Source: Verrucomicrobiota bacterium
GTDB lineage: Bacteria > Verrucomicrobiota > Verrucomicrobiia > Chthoniobacterales > UBA10450
Assembly (NCBI GenBank): GCA_003218305.1
Contig: QHMY01000051.1
Location: 17,965 to 56,862 of the forward strand
Direction: 5' to 3'
Length of the DNA stretch: 38,898 nucleotides
The notes under the pieces are model-generated. The model searched no databases. It saw only the letters and a list, made by a program, of their open reading frames with translations, and had not been told where the DNA came from. This document shows positions 14,896-23,241 of this stretch, in pieces; the first letter of the stretch is position 1, and every line of letters begins with the position of its first letter. Position numbers and translations under genes: made by a program.

Positions 14896-15750
14896 ATGCG
14901 TGCAATTTGGAAAGGTAGCATCAGCTTCGGTCTGGTTTACATTCCCATCGCCGTCTACCCGGCCACCAAGGAGGAGAAGCTCAGTTTCCGGCAGCTTCGG
15001 AAGACCGATCTGAGCCCGATCAAGTATAAGAAAGTCGCGGAAGCAGACTCGAAAGAAGTCTCCGCCGACCAGATCGTGAAGGGCTTCGAATACGAGAAGG
15101 GTCAATATGTCGTCTTAAAGGAAGAGGACTTCGCGAAGGTAAAGATTGAATCGACCCACTCGATCGACATCACCGACTTCGTCGAACTGGGCCAGGTCGA
15201 TCCGAAATTTTTCTACAAGCCGTATTTCCTCGAGCCGCAAAAAGGCGGCGAGAAAGCGTATGCCCTCCTCCATCGGGCTTTGGCCGGCACGGGCCGGATC
15301 GGGATCGCCAAGGTGGTAATCAGCAATCGTGAGCACCTCGCCTCCGTCAAACCGGACGGTCTCTTTCTGATTCTCGAACTGATGCACTTCGCTTCCGAGA
15401 TTCTCAGCCCGGAAGAGCTGAAGAGCGGGCCGACCAGCGCCATCACCGACAAAGAGTTGAAGATGGCGCAGTCGCTCATCGAAAGCATGTCGGTGCCTTG
15501 GGAGCCGGATAAATACCGCGACGAATACCGGACCGCCGTCATGGAAATGATCGAGCAAAAAGCGCAGCACAAGGAAGTCGCGGGCAAGCCGGCGCCGGCC
15601 GTGCGCGCCACTAATGTGGTCGATCTCGTGAAAGTGCTTCAGGAAAGCCTGAATCGAAATCAATCCCTCAAGCCGAAGCGAAATGGCACGCGCGCAGCCA
15701 GTCGGTCGACATCGACCCTGGTGAAGCAGAAGCGTCGCGTCGCGGCCTAG
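14896..15750 (+). CDS. ku: Ku DNA-end-binding protein (non-homologous end joining)
   Basis: Bacterial Ku homodimers thread onto DNA double-strand ends and recruit LigD. The 284-residue protein begins with the family-typical MRAIWKGSISFGLVYIPI. It continues through YEKGQYVVLKEEDF, SIDITDFVELGQVDP and YYKPYFLEP-like YKPYFLEPQKGGEKAY, then RIGIAKVVI and SREHL-like NREHLASVKP, all core bridge elements. The C-terminus after about residue 235 is basic and low in complexity (PKRNGTR, KQKRRVAA), as in Ku proteins with a DNA-binding tail. The ATG at 14896 lacks a clear Shine-Dalgarno sequence, and the 232-bp gap to the divergent ABC gene presumably holds both promoters. No LigD or ligase gene is present in this window. 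Confidence 0.95.
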   Translation: MRAIWKGSISFGLVYIPIAVYPATKEEKLSFRQLRKTDLSPIKYKKVAEADSKEVSADQIVKGFEYEKGQYVVLKEEDFAKVKIESTHSIDITDFVELGQVDPKFFYKPYFLEPQKGGEKAYALLHRALAGTGRIGIAKVVISNREHLASVKPDGLFLILELMHFASEILSPEELKSGPTSAITDKELKMAQSLIESMSVPWEPDKYRDEYRTAVMEMIEQKAQHKEVAGKPAPAVRATNVVDLVKVLQESLNRNQSLKPKRNGTRAASRSTSTLVKQKRRVAA

Positions 15751-15791
15751 TCCAAGAACCATCTCATCGATAGCCGGGCGCGTGGAGGGGA

Positions 15792-15849
15792 GCCCTCACC
15801 TGGCGCTGCGCGTCCTCCTCTCCCTTGGGGAGAGGATTGAGGTGAGGGA
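15792..15849. repeat. Inverted repeat of the CCCTCACC...GGTGAGGG type
   Basis: GCCCTCACC (15792-) and GGTGAGGGA (near 15849) bracket an inner stem CCTCTCCCTTGGGGAGAGG. It lies between ku and the convergent DUF72 gene. This CTCTCCC..GGGAGAG repeat form is widespread in bacterial genomes; here it could also serve as a bidirectional terminator for the convergent pair. Confidence 0.65.
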
Positions 15850-15891
15850 CTCTCGCAGTTCTATTTGCCTGTTGATGACTTGAGATGGCTT

Positions 15892-16605
15892 CTAAGAAAC
15901 AGTCTCGCCGAGAATCTCGCGAAGCCGCGTGGCCAGTTTGGGACCGATCCCGGCTTCCTCGTGCTTGAAGTAAACGAAGGCGTCCGACCAGACCTCTGTT
16001 TGGGCACGAATCGTCTCCGCCCAGCGGGTAACGTCTAAGGCCTGATAGTCCTCCCGTCGCAAACGCAGGTAACCGTAGTCAGCCGTGGCAACGATCGGCG
16101 CGGCGATGTTTTCGCTCTCTGCGATACAAAGCGCGATGTTTTTGCTTTTGAGCAGCTCGAAGATTTCGTCGTCGAACCAGGAGGCGTGACGAAATTCGAA
16201 AGCCGCGCGCATTCCCGGCGGAAAGTCCTCGAGAAACGCCGCCAGCAGTGGTCCGTCTTTCGTAAAGGCGGGCGGCAACTGAAACAGGACGACTCCCAAT
16301 TTCGCCTCCAAATCCGAGATGATTTGATAGAAATAGCGCAAGGTGTCGCCGCAGTTCTGCAGCTTCGCGAAGTGTGTCACCTTCTGCGGCGCTTTCAGGC
16401 TGAACTTAAAACGCTCCGGCGTAGCGGCCCACCAGCCCTGGATCGTCTTCGCGCTTGGGATTCTACGAAACGTGTAGTTGATCTCAGTCGTCGACAGCCG
16501 CTCGGCGTAATACGGCAACATCTTCGCCGTGGACAAATCCTCCGGGTAAAATGTCCCCTTCCACTCGGAATATTGGAAGCCTGACGTGCCAATCCACATG
16601 TTCAT
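15892..16605 (-). CDS. DUF72 family protein (YecE-like TIM-barrel protein)
   Basis: A 237-residue member of the DUF72/YecE family, widespread soluble proteins of unknown biochemical role. It starts with MWIGTSGFQYSEWKGTFYP, the standard opening of the family, and keeps EINYTFRRIPS, FKFSLKAPQKVTH, LGVVLFQLPP, AAFEFRHASWF and YGYLRLR, then DAFVYFKHEEAGIGPKLA near the end, so it is full length. It is convergent with ku and lies next to the 48-residue membrane peptide on the other strand. The assignment to the family is certain; function cannot be stated. Confidence 0.93.
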   Translation of the reverse strand: MNMWIGTSGFQYSEWKGTFYPEDLSTAKMLPYYAERLSTTEINYTFRRIPSAKTIQGWWAATPERFKFSLKAPQKVTHFAKLQNCGDTLRYFYQIISDLEAKLGVVLFQLPPAFTKDGPLLAAFLEDFPPGMRAAFEFRHASWFDDEIFELLKSKNIALCIAESENIAAPIVATADYGYLRLRREDYQALDVTRWAETIRAQTEVWSDAFVYFKHEEAGIGPKLATRLREILGETVS

Positions 16606-16661
16606 ACGTGATTAATTTCCTTTGGCCGTGACATTGAACTGTATCCGTTCAGGATCGCTTG

Positions 16662-16808
16662 ATGATCACAAAAAACATCGGGATGCTCCTGTTAGCGATT
16701 TATCTCATCCTCGTAGGTATCATTTCGCTTATGCCCCTGGGAATCCCCGTTATTATCCCCGGCATCCTGGCCCTTGTCGCTGGCATCATGATTCTTATGG
16801 GGAAGTAG
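16662..16808 (+). CDS. 48-residue hydrophobic membrane protein
   Basis: A short reading frame with AGGA 7 bases before the ATG at 16662 and a TAG at 16806-16808. The protein is almost wholly hydrophobic: MITKNIGMLLLAIYLILVG, a central LMPLGIPVIIPGI turn, then LALVAGIMILMGK. It would form two transmembrane segments joined by a Pro-Gly turn, or one long hairpin. Such short two-helix proteins with a 'MPLGIP..IPGILALVAGI' pattern are common in environmental bacteria but uncharacterised. Its end overlaps the end of the convergent CPBP protease gene by 14 bp. The ribosome-binding site and regular hydrophobic pattern argue that it is real. Function unknown. Confidence 0.7.
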   Translation: MITKNIGMLLLAIYLILVGIISLMPLGIPVIIPGILALVAGIMILMGK

Positions 16809-17667
16809 CCGGGGTCCAGGAGCGCGGGTGCCGCCAGACAACAATCGCGGCAATTGTGACCGTAATGACGAGTCCGATCCCGAATTCGTCGATAATGTAC
16901 TTGGTCGGACCGGTCTGGCGCGTAAGTGGCGTGAAGATCGATTGAATGAAAAGGTTGTGACTGCCGTGAAAGATGGCTGCCGGCCAGAGGCTGCCCGATC
17001 GCAGCGTCAGCCAGGCCAGGATGAAACTGTCGGCGACCACCATGATTGTGAAGCAGGACAACCCATACCATGGAGGGGTGCCGGCGTTGTAATCCGCAAA
17101 GAGCAGAACCGGGTAATGGTAAACTGCCCACATCAGACCGCTGATGATTCCGATCGCTGGAAAGCTGACCACTTTGGCCAGCTCCGGCACCAGAAAGCCG
17201 CGCCAGCCGATCTCTTCGCCCAGAGCGCGCGACGTCTTGCCCACGAGTCCCAAAGTAGCGGTTAGCAAAATGAACAGAGTGAGCGTCAAAGCCGGCGGGA
17301 AATTCGACCAGCCGAATTGTGCCGCCGTCTGTTTTATGAACTCCGCATCGGCAAACCCGCCAAGCCCGCCGACCCAGACTACCAGATACACCGGCAGGGC
17401 GTAGGCGATCGGAATGAGGTAACCGAGCCAGGGATACCGGATCGGTCCCCACTTCCAGGGCAGATCACGAATGCGTTCACCAAAGATCCTTTTTGTCGCA
17501 AACGCCGCGAGCGCTGGGCTCCACATGGATCCGGTGACGTAAAGCAGATTGCCCGCGTCCATTTTTCCCGCATGCAGGACGAACCCATCGAAAATGCCGC
17601 TGAAAAGCATGGTCAGCCCATAAAAAAGGCCGATTTTTTTCCACGCTCGAGCCTTGCCGTTCTCCAT
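16795..17667 (-). CDS. CPBP family intramembrane glutamic endopeptidase
   Basis: A 290-residue polytopic membrane protease of the CPBP/Rce1 (Abi) family. Eight or so transmembrane stretches are apparent. The catalytic motif EEIGWRGFL supplies the Glu pair and Arg (EExxxR), MWAVYHYPVLLF supplies the first His, and FHGSHNLF the second His and Asn. Family members cleave prenylated proteins in eukaryotes and act in bacteriocin immunity or unknown roles in bacteria; which applies here is not visible. It is not next to a bacteriocin gene. The ATG at 17667 opens directly into a charged MENGKARAWKK then a hydrophobic helix, so the start is sound. The C-terminus overlaps the opposite-strand 48-residue peptide gene. 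Confidence 0.92.
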   Translation of the reverse strand: MENGKARAWKKIGLFYGLTMLFSGIFDGFVLHAGKMDAGNLLYVTGSMWSPALAAFATKRIFGERIRDLPWKWGPIRYPWLGYLIPIAYALPVYLVVWVGGLGGFADAEFIKQTAAQFGWSNFPPALTLTLFILLTATLGLVGKTSRALGEEIGWRGFLVPELAKVVSFPAIGIISGLMWAVYHYPVLLFADYNAGTPPWYGLSCFTIMVVADSFILAWLTLRSGSLWPAAIFHGSHNLFIQSIFTPLTRQTGPTKYIIDEFGIGLVITVTIAAIVVWRHPRSWTPATSP

Positions 17668-17731
17668 CGGACCGGAAGGCTATCGGAAGCTGGGCTTAGC
17701 GCCAACAGCGCAGACGAGCCGACGAATTTCG

Positions 17732-19876
17732 TTACTGGAGATAGTAGGCTTCGATCAACGCCGTGCCCGTTCCGCCATTCACGCCGCTGACTACGGCCGT
17801 ATAGCTTCCGGGGGCAAGATCGGAGAGAATGGCCGACTCGGCGTCATCTTCCGGAGCTGCGCCCGTGTCCTGGATGAGTGTTTGCTGCGAATCTCGCCAG
17901 TTGTTGTTCGTGCCGATTCGCGTTCCCTGGCCATCGAACAAATCCAGTTGCGGATCGGCCAGGGCCGACTGAATCCCTCCTCCGGCCAAAGACGGCCCGA
18001 TGGCGCGAAAGAGAATTTTCGCGGGATCGGGCCCAAGGAGAATCAGGCCGCCGATCATCACGTTCTGGCCGTTCCCAACGGATCCCCGAGTGCTGATGTT
18101 CGCCAGTTTCGAGGTGGGCCCGTGTTGCAGATCGTAAACTTCGACCAAGCCAATGCCGGTGGTGTTATTCTTGCCACTCATGACAGCGGTATATGCACCT
18201 GGCGGCAGGGATGTGACAATGGCTGACTCCAAATCGTTGGACGGGGCGAGCATGGTATCCCGAATGGCCTGTTCCTGCGTGTCTTTCCAGTTGTCGTTCG
18301 TTAGCAGCACATTTCCGCTCGAATCGCGCAGTTCCAAGGTCGGATCAGCCAGCGCACCCTGAAGGCCCAGGCTGGCGAGTGAAGGGCCGATCGCCCGGAC
18401 GATCACATTTTTCGGGACGTTTCCCGCAATGATGAATCCTCCGATCGAAACGTTCTGTCCGGTTCGCACATCCATGCGGGTGGAGATGTTCCCCATACTG
18501 GCGCGGCCGGTGACGTGCACGACCAGCGCATCGTAGGCAACCGTGTGCACGCTGTCGTTCGCGCTCAGCATCAGCGTGTAGGTGCCGGGCTGATTGAAAC
18601 TCGCGGTCGTGATGGCGTGGCTCGAATCCGCAAACGTTACCCCAGCTGGTCCCGAGTAGAGCTGCCATTGGATCGCCGCATTTCCCAGCGGCGCGTTCAC
18701 GATTCCATTCAGCATCGCATTCGCGGGAAACTCAATGAACTGGTCAGGCCCAGCCTCGACCGTGGGGGCGCCGGGAGATCGCGGACCCTCTTCCGGGCCG
18801 GTGGTCGAGATCACCTCGAAGTTATCAATGGTGATGGTCGAAAGATGATCGAAGGCATTGTTGGCAAAGCGGTCATCGGGACAAACCGAGATGGAAAAGA
18901 AGTTGCCGTTGTCGGCCACGATCGCGCCATATTTCTTGAACGCCCGCAGCACCGCCTTTTCCTCGATCGTCCAGTTTTCGGGAATGACAAAGCCGGCTTT
19001 GAGCCGCACCCGCTGGCCCATCGCCGGATAATTCACCGAGGTGGCGGGGATCGATGAGGCAAAATGCCGCGCCGGATAAATGTATTCACGCCGGGATTTC
19101 GCGACGACCAGTCGCATGGCGTGTTCGACCATTCCGCGCCGGCATTCGTCGTAGCGAACGAGCGCTGGAAACATCGGCAGACCGGCGGCATCGCCCGATG
19201 TCCAACCGGCGGGACGTAATGCATTCGAATTGAGATCGAACTTCGCGCCATTCGACGCTTCCCAGCCGTTCGGTGTGAGCCTGGTCAGCCAGGTCTCCCA
19301 AATCGCGCCGGCGCCGGGTGCGACGATGATCGCATGCCGATCGCCTCCGGTGTTGTTCACGTCCTGCTGCCATTGCTGCAGGGTGAGATTGCCGGTGCCC
19401 TTCGGCCAGGTTTCGATCGGGAGGTTCGGCGGAATCGGATAACTGCCGTTGGGAAACGTGCCGCCGTCGAGATCGGATTCATCCGGGTAATTGAAGAACG
19501 GGATCGTGAGCCGAGGCTGATTGTCCGGAACGAGGGCGTAATTCATTTCATAAAACGGCCGCAACGTTCTCCGGTTGACCGCGAGGTCGCTGACGACCTG
19601 CGCGATGATGGCGCTCGAATTCGGAAGCAGAGGCCGCTGAGAAATGTCTTCATTCCAAGCGCTATCCCGCGGCATGATTTGCATCGCGGAAACGATCGCG
19701 TCTCCCGCCGACGTGTTAAACAGAATCGGCGTGGTCGCCACCGGCGGCGGTCCGAGAATTCGTCCCTCCTGGTTGATCCGTTCCGCGCGGGTGGTGAAAG
19801 AAAGTATCGTGACGAGCAAGACCACGAGAACGATGCGCCCCGCGCTGATGCCTGATGATTTGGTTTTCTGCGCCAT
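17732..19876 (-). CDS. Secreted modular protein with PKD-like domain and two verrucomicrobial C-terminal repeats
   Basis: A secreted protein of about 714 residues with an N-terminal signal (AGRIVLVVLLVTILSFTTRA). Residues to about 365 form an unassigned domain that includes PLLPNSSAIIAQV, EHAMRLVVAKSRREYIYPARHFAS and Asp/His-rich stretches. A PKD/Ig-like segment follows at about 370-455 (VEAGPDQFIEFPANAML; PGTYTLMLSANDS). Two tandem copies of a roughly 120-residue module begin at residues 461 and 591 (shared motifs NISTR, GQNV, IGG, RAIGPSLA, ALADP, NW+D, APGSYTAV-like). This module recurs in many verrucomicrobial secreted proteins, as far as I know. I chose the ATG at 19876 over a GTG at 19960 because the signal peptide follows it. 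Probably an extracellular or surface protein; catalytic role of the N-terminal part is unknown. Confidence 0.82.
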   Translation of the reverse strand: MAQKTKSSGISAGRIVLVVLLVTILSFTTRAERINQEGRILGPPPVATTPILFNTSAGDAIVSAMQIMPRDSAWNEDISQRPLLPNSSAIIAQVVSDLAVNRRTLRPFYEMNYALVPDNQPRLTIPFFNYPDESDLDGGTFPNGSYPIPPNLPIETWPKGTGNLTLQQWQQDVNNTGGDRHAIIVAPGAGAIWETWLTRLTPNGWEASNGAKFDLNSNALRPAGWTSGDAAGLPMFPALVRYDECRRGMVEHAMRLVVAKSRREYIYPARHFASSIPATSVNYPAMGQRVRLKAGFVIPENWTIEEKAVLRAFKKYGAIVADNGNFFSISVCPDDRFANNAFDHLSTITIDNFEVISTTGPEEGPRSPGAPTVEAGPDQFIEFPANAMLNGIVNAPLGNAAIQWQLYSGPAGVTFADSSHAITTASFNQPGTYTLMLSANDSVHTVAYDALVVHVTGRASMGNISTRMDVRTGQNVSIGGFIIAGNVPKNVIVRAIGPSLASLGLQGALADPTLELRDSSGNVLLTNDNWKDTQEQAIRDTMLAPSNDLESAIVTSLPPGAYTAVMSGKNNTTGIGLVEVYDLQHGPTSKLANISTRGSVGNGQNVMIGGLILLGPDPAKILFRAIGPSLAGGGIQSALADPQLDLFDGQGTRIGTNNNWRDSQQTLIQDTGAAPEDDAESAILSDLAPGSYTAVVSGVNGGTGTALIEAYYLQ

Positions 19877-19972
19877 GTCGTTGTCGCGGAGAAAGCTCGG
19901 AGAAGCTGGCGGCTTCCCTTGGAGCAGTACTTGCGCCGACACTCCGCGCGTTTGCTGCACTAATACGACCGA

Positions 19973-20500
19973 TCAGCTGCGCAACGCCTGCCCGAACCGA
20001 ACCAGCTCGTCGGCCAGTTCTTCGATCCGTTTCCCGACCTTCTTGTCTTTCAAGTCATCGCCTTCAAACGCATCGCCTGTCGCATAGACGAAGCGCGGAA
20101 TGATCACGCAACGAAAATCGAGCATCAGACTGTTCGCGAAGGCCATGACCGACATGTAGCTGCTCATGCCGCCTGCGGCGCAAAGGAAGCCGACGATCTT
20201 GTTCTCCCAGGCGCTGCCTGTCAGCTCGACCATGTTCTTGGCTGCCGCGCTCACGTCGTAATTGTAAACCGGCGTCGCCACCAAAATCGCGTCCGCAGCT
20301 TTAATCACACCGCTCAGTTTTTGGGCCGCGGGCTGAGTGTAGCACGCATCCGCATCGCACAACGGCAGGCCCAGCTCACTGATATCGAGCCATTCGCAAT
20401 CGACCTTTGCCTTTTGCAGATGGCGAAAGGCTACCCGGCCCATTCTCCGGCTGTTGCTGTCGGGATTACCGCTGGTGCTGACGACGAGATATTTCGGCAT
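19973..20500 (-). CDS. NADPH-dependent FMN reductase (flavodoxin-like fold)
   Basis: A 175-residue flavin-dependent reductase of the NADPH-dependent FMN reductase/SsuE-ArsH superfamily. The phosphate-binding loop is STSGNPDSNSRRM, and the family motif ATPVYNYDVSAAAKN follows at about residues 75-89 with the flavin-contacting Tyr and Asn. GFLCAAGGMSSY is the second FMN loop. The protein would reduce FMN or quinones with NAD(P)H in the cytosol. The ATG at 20500 gives the usual short family start MPKYLVVSTSGN. It is 96 bp downstream of the large repeat protein's start on the same strand order, with no sign of operon linkage. The family is clear, the substrate is not. Confidence 0.9.
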   Translation of the reverse strand: MPKYLVVSTSGNPDSNSRRMGRVAFRHLQKAKVDCEWLDISELGLPLCDADACYTQPAAQKLSGVIKAADAILVATPVYNYDVSAAAKNMVELTGSAWENKIVGFLCAAGGMSSYMSVMAFANSLMLDFRCVIIPRFVYATGDAFEGDDLKDKKVGKRIEELADELVRFGQALRS

Positions 20501-20609
20501 GGGCTAATCTACTCTCGCAATCTCGCCAAACCTCAACCAATTACGATGAGACCTTTGCCGGAGTGCGGTCGATCTCATAACGGTATTCGTGGAATGAAAT
20601 TATCTCACC

Positions 20610-21650
20610 ATGGCACCTGCTAGCTCTTCTTCCTCTCCCGGACCGCACCAGCGCCGGCCGCGTTATCGCGGCAAGCATCCGCGCCGCTTTGAAGAGAAGT
20701 ACAAGGAGCACGACCCGCAGCGTTATGGGGAGACTGTCGCCAAAGTCCTGGCTTCCGGGAAGACACCCGCTGGCACCCACCGTCCTATTATGGTCGCGGA
20801 GATTCTGGAGATCCTTTCGCCAAGGCCCGGCGATATCGCCGTCGATTGCACCCTGGGTTACGGCGGGCACACTCAGGAAATTCTTACCCGCATTCAGCCG
20901 GGAGGAAAATTGATCGGACTGGATGCGGATCCCATCGAACTGCCCAAAACGGAAGCCCGCCTTCGCGCGCTCGGATTTGGTCCTGACACTTTCACCGCGC
21001 ACCGATCAAACTTCGCCGGATTGCCCAAAGTCCTAGCTTCTGTCGCAGCGAACGGCGCGGATATCATCCTGGCGGACCTCGGTGTCTCGTCCATGCAGAT
21101 CGACGACCCGGCGCGTGGCTTCTCCATCAAGCTTGAAGGGCCGCTGGACATGCGGATGAATCCTGAACGCGGCCAGCCGGCTTCCGTCTTCCTGCAAAAA
21201 ACCAGCGTGGACGCCCTCGCTTTCCTGCTTCTCGAAAATGCCGATGAACCACACGCGGACGCGATCGCAACTGCTCTGGACGGAAAAGCCTTCGCGACCA
21301 CGATGTCGCTGGCCGCAGCCATTCGAGCCGCCTTACCGCGCTCGAAGAGCGATGATGTCGATCTGTCAGTTCGTCGCGTTTTTCAGGCGTTGCGAATCGC
21401 GGTTAACGACGAGTTCTCCGCCTTGGACACTTTTCTGCGCAACCTGCCTGCCTGCCTTAATCCCGGTGGGCGCGTGGCGATCCTGACCTTCCATTCCGGA
21501 GAAGACCGCCGCGTGAAGAAATCCTTTGAGGCAGGATTGCGTGATGGATTCTATTCCGAAATCGCCCCGGAAGTCATTCGTCCCACCGCCGCAGAACGCG
21601 CCTCTAATCCACGTTCGACCTCTGCCAAACTTCGTTGGGCGCGAAGGTGA
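20610..21650 (+). CDS. rsmH: 16S rRNA (cytosine1402-N4)-methyltransferase RsmH with N-terminal extension
   Basis: RsmH adds the N4-methyl group to C1402 of 16S rRNA. The SAM-binding motif VDCTLGYGGHT is at residues 78-88, then LIGLDADP, ILADLGVSSMQID with RGFSI, GPLDMRM, VFQALRIAVNDE and LTFHSGEDRRVK, all typical of the family. The usual N-terminal HxPVxLxE is here THRPIMVAEIL near residue 56, preceded by about 55 extra basic and Pro-rich residues (HQRRPRYRGKHPRRFEEKYKEH region split here for length) not found in the standard enzyme. It stands alone, not in a division/cell-wall (mraZ-mraW-ftsL) cluster. It is followed by a hairpin and then the convergent helicase gene. Function well supported; the extension's role is unknown. 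Confidence 0.93.
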   Translation: MAPASSSSSPGPHQRRPRYRGKHPRRFEEKYKEHDPQRYGETVAKVLASGKTPAGTHRPIMVAEILEILSPRPGDIAVDCTLGYGGHTQEILTRIQPGGKLIGLDADPIELPKTEARLRALGFGPDTFTAHRSNFAGLPKVLASVAANGADIILADLGVSSMQIDDPARGFSIKLEGPLDMRMNPERGQPASVFLQKTSVDALAFLLLENADEPHADAIATALDGKAFATTMSLAAAIRAALPRSKSDDVDLSVRRVFQALRIAVNDEFSALDTFLRNLPACLNPGGRVAILTFHSGEDRRVKKSFEAGLRDGFYSEIAPEVIRPTAAERASNPRSTSAKLRWARR

Positions 21651-21657
21651 AACCGCT

Positions 21658-21695
21658 GTAGCCGCCCCGCTCAGTCGGGGCGCCTCAGGGGCTAC
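21658..21695. repeat. Hairpin between convergent rsmH and helicase genes
   Basis: GCCCCG (21664-21669) pairs with CGGGGC (21676-21681), inside an outer pair GTAGCC (21658-21663) / GGCTAC (21690-21695). It lies 8 bp after the rsmH stop between two convergent genes. No T-run follows, so it is a stem of the dispersed repeat type or a weak terminator. Confidence 0.55.
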
Positions 21696-21728
21696 GGCGA
21701 CAGAGCTCCGTGGCTCCAGCGAAAAACC

Positions 21729-23042
21729 TTAACGCGAACGCGATCTTCCCCAGGAGCGGCGCGGCGCAGCACCCGGGCCGCGACCGTGACCGTTACGTCG
21801 CGCATCGCCACTCCCGCGCGGCGAATTGCCCGGCAGCCTGGGCTCCACCTTCGGTTGGGAGACACGACGCTCGCCTCGGCGCCGCTCCTCGCGCGGCGGC
21901 GCAGCTGCGTTGTAATCGAATCCCTCCGCCCGCTTCCGGACGATCCCGCGTCCGATGAAACGCTCGAGCGAACGCAACGGTCCGTGGTCTTCCGACGTAA
22001 TGAAACTGATCGCGTCCCCAATCGCAAGCGCCCGACCGGTCCGCCCAATGCGATGAACGTAATCCTCGGGATGCATCGGAAAATCGTAGTTCACCACGTG
22101 CGAAATTCCGTCCACGTCGATTCCCCGCGCCGCGATATCCGTCGCCACCAGCACGCGGACCGCGCCTGACTTGAAATCCTTCAGCGCCCGGAGCCGCTGA
22201 TTCTGCGAGCGGTTCGAATGAATCGTTCCGGTCTTAATTCCGCTGCTCTCGAGCCGGCGCGCAATTCGGTCAGCGCCGTGCTTCGTGCGGGTAAAGACAA
22301 GAACGGTGTCGAATTGCGGATCGGCCAGCAGATGGAGCAGCAGTGCGGGCTTCAGGTGCGATGGCACTTCGTAGGCGAGCTGAGTCACTGTGTCCGCCGG
22401 GTTGGCTCGCCGACCGATCTCAACAATCTTCGGCGACTGCTGGAACTCGTGGGTCAACTTTTCGATCTCCCGGGAAAGCGAAGCCGAGAACATCAGCGTT
22501 TGGCGCTTCCGCGGCAGCGCTCTCACGATCTGCCGGATGGGCGGAAGGAAACCCATGTCCAGCATCCGGTCCGCTTCGTCGAGCACGAGAAATTCGAGGC
22601 CGGAGAAATTGGCCGCACGTTGCCCCATCAAATCGATCAGGCGGCCAGGAGTCGCCACAACCAACTCGACGCCGGAACGAAGCGCCTCGAGCTGGGGTCG
22701 TTCACTGACGCCGCCGAAGACCGTCGCCATGCGTAAAGGCAAGTGTTTCGCGTAGGCGCGCACGTTCTCCTCGATCTGCACCACCAGCTCGCGGGTCGGC
22801 GCGACTACCAGAGCGCGCGTGCCGCGCCTTGGCCCATCGCCCATGGAAGCCGCCAGCTTCGTCAGGATAGGTAGAACGAACGCAGCTGTCTTGCCCGTGC
22901 CGGTCTGCGCAATCCCGATGAGATCGTGGCCCGCGAGAATCGGTGGGATCGCCGCCACTTGAATGGGAGTCGGCTCAGTGTAACCGGCTTCATTCACGGC
23001 TTGGAGAATTTGGGGAGAAAGATTTAGGGCACGAAATGGCAT
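21729..23042 (-). CDS. rhlE: DEAD-box ATP-dependent RNA helicase (RhlE-like)
   Basis: A 437-residue DEAD-box helicase that unwinds RNA in ribosome assembly and cold adaptation. Q-motif GYTEPTPIQ, Walker A AQTGTGKT, APTRELVVQIEEN, DEAD in LVLDEADRMLDMGF, motif III FSASLS (SAS where SAT is usual), and helicase motifs VATDIAARGIDVDGI, VNYDFPMHPEDYVHRIGRTGR are all present. The tail after about residue 370 is Arg/Gly/Pro rich (EERRRGERRVSQ, GRGPGAAPRRSWG), as in RhlE proteins, and should bind RNA. The ATG at 23042 (MPFRALNLSP) is the normal family start. It is convergent with rsmH and divergent from the M24 peptidase gene. Function assignment is confident; exact RhlE/SrmB-type subfamily is less so. 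Confidence 0.95.
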   Translation of the reverse strand: MPFRALNLSPQILQAVNEAGYTEPTPIQVAAIPPILAGHDLIGIAQTGTGKTAAFVLPILTKLAASMGDGPRRGTRALVVAPTRELVVQIEENVRAYAKHLPLRMATVFGGVSERPQLEALRSGVELVVATPGRLIDLMGQRAANFSGLEFLVLDEADRMLDMGFLPPIRQIVRALPRKRQTLMFSASLSREIEKLTHEFQQSPKIVEIGRRANPADTVTQLAYEVPSHLKPALLLHLLADPQFDTVLVFTRTKHGADRIARRLESSGIKTGTIHSNRSQNQRLRALKDFKSGAVRVLVATDIAARGIDVDGISHVVNYDFPMHPEDYVHRIGRTGRALAIGDAISFITSEDHGPLRSLERFIGRGIVRKRAEGFDYNAAAPPREERRRGERRVSQPKVEPRLPGNSPRGSGDARRNGHGRGPGAAPRRSWGRSRSR

Positions 23043-23094
23043 AAGCTGGGAACTATCGTCCCGATAGGGGGCTCTCGCACCCCTTATCTCGTTA

Positions 23095-23157
23095 TGGAGG
23101 TGCTTGTGCCAGACACCTGTTGTTTAGATTGGCTCGCCGCGGCAAGCGCCTCTACAA
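23095..23157. repeat. Degenerate copy of the GCGCTTG palindromic repeat
   Basis: GGAGGTGCTTGTGCCAGACACC and, 20 bp on, GGCAAGCGCCTCTACAA resemble the two arms of the element at 26643-26708 but are more divergent. It lies between the helicase and the M24 peptidase starts, so it sits within their divergent regulatory region. Confidence 0.5.
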
Positions 23158-23193
23158 CCGCCCGCATTGCCCAACAGACGTCGTCCGGCTTAT

Positions 23194-23230
23194 CCTCGTA
23201 ATCGTGCTCGTGCTCCTGCTCGCGATCGAT
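23194..23230. repeat. CTCGTAATCGTGCTC-type low-complexity repeat
   Basis: An imperfect hexamer-like stretch beginning CCTCGTAATCGTGCTCG and ending CTCGCGATCGAT lies 12 bp before the M24 peptidase ATG. A related stretch occurs at 24591-24640 just after that gene, so the gene is bracketed by two copies in direct orientation. Confidence 0.6.
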
Positions 23231-23241
23231 CCCATCACTAA

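Noticed and set aside
15792-15849. CRISPR-like or IS remnant after ku
   Set aside because: Only one inverted repeat unit with no spacers or transposase; it matches a common CTCTCCC..GGGAGAG intergenic repeat.
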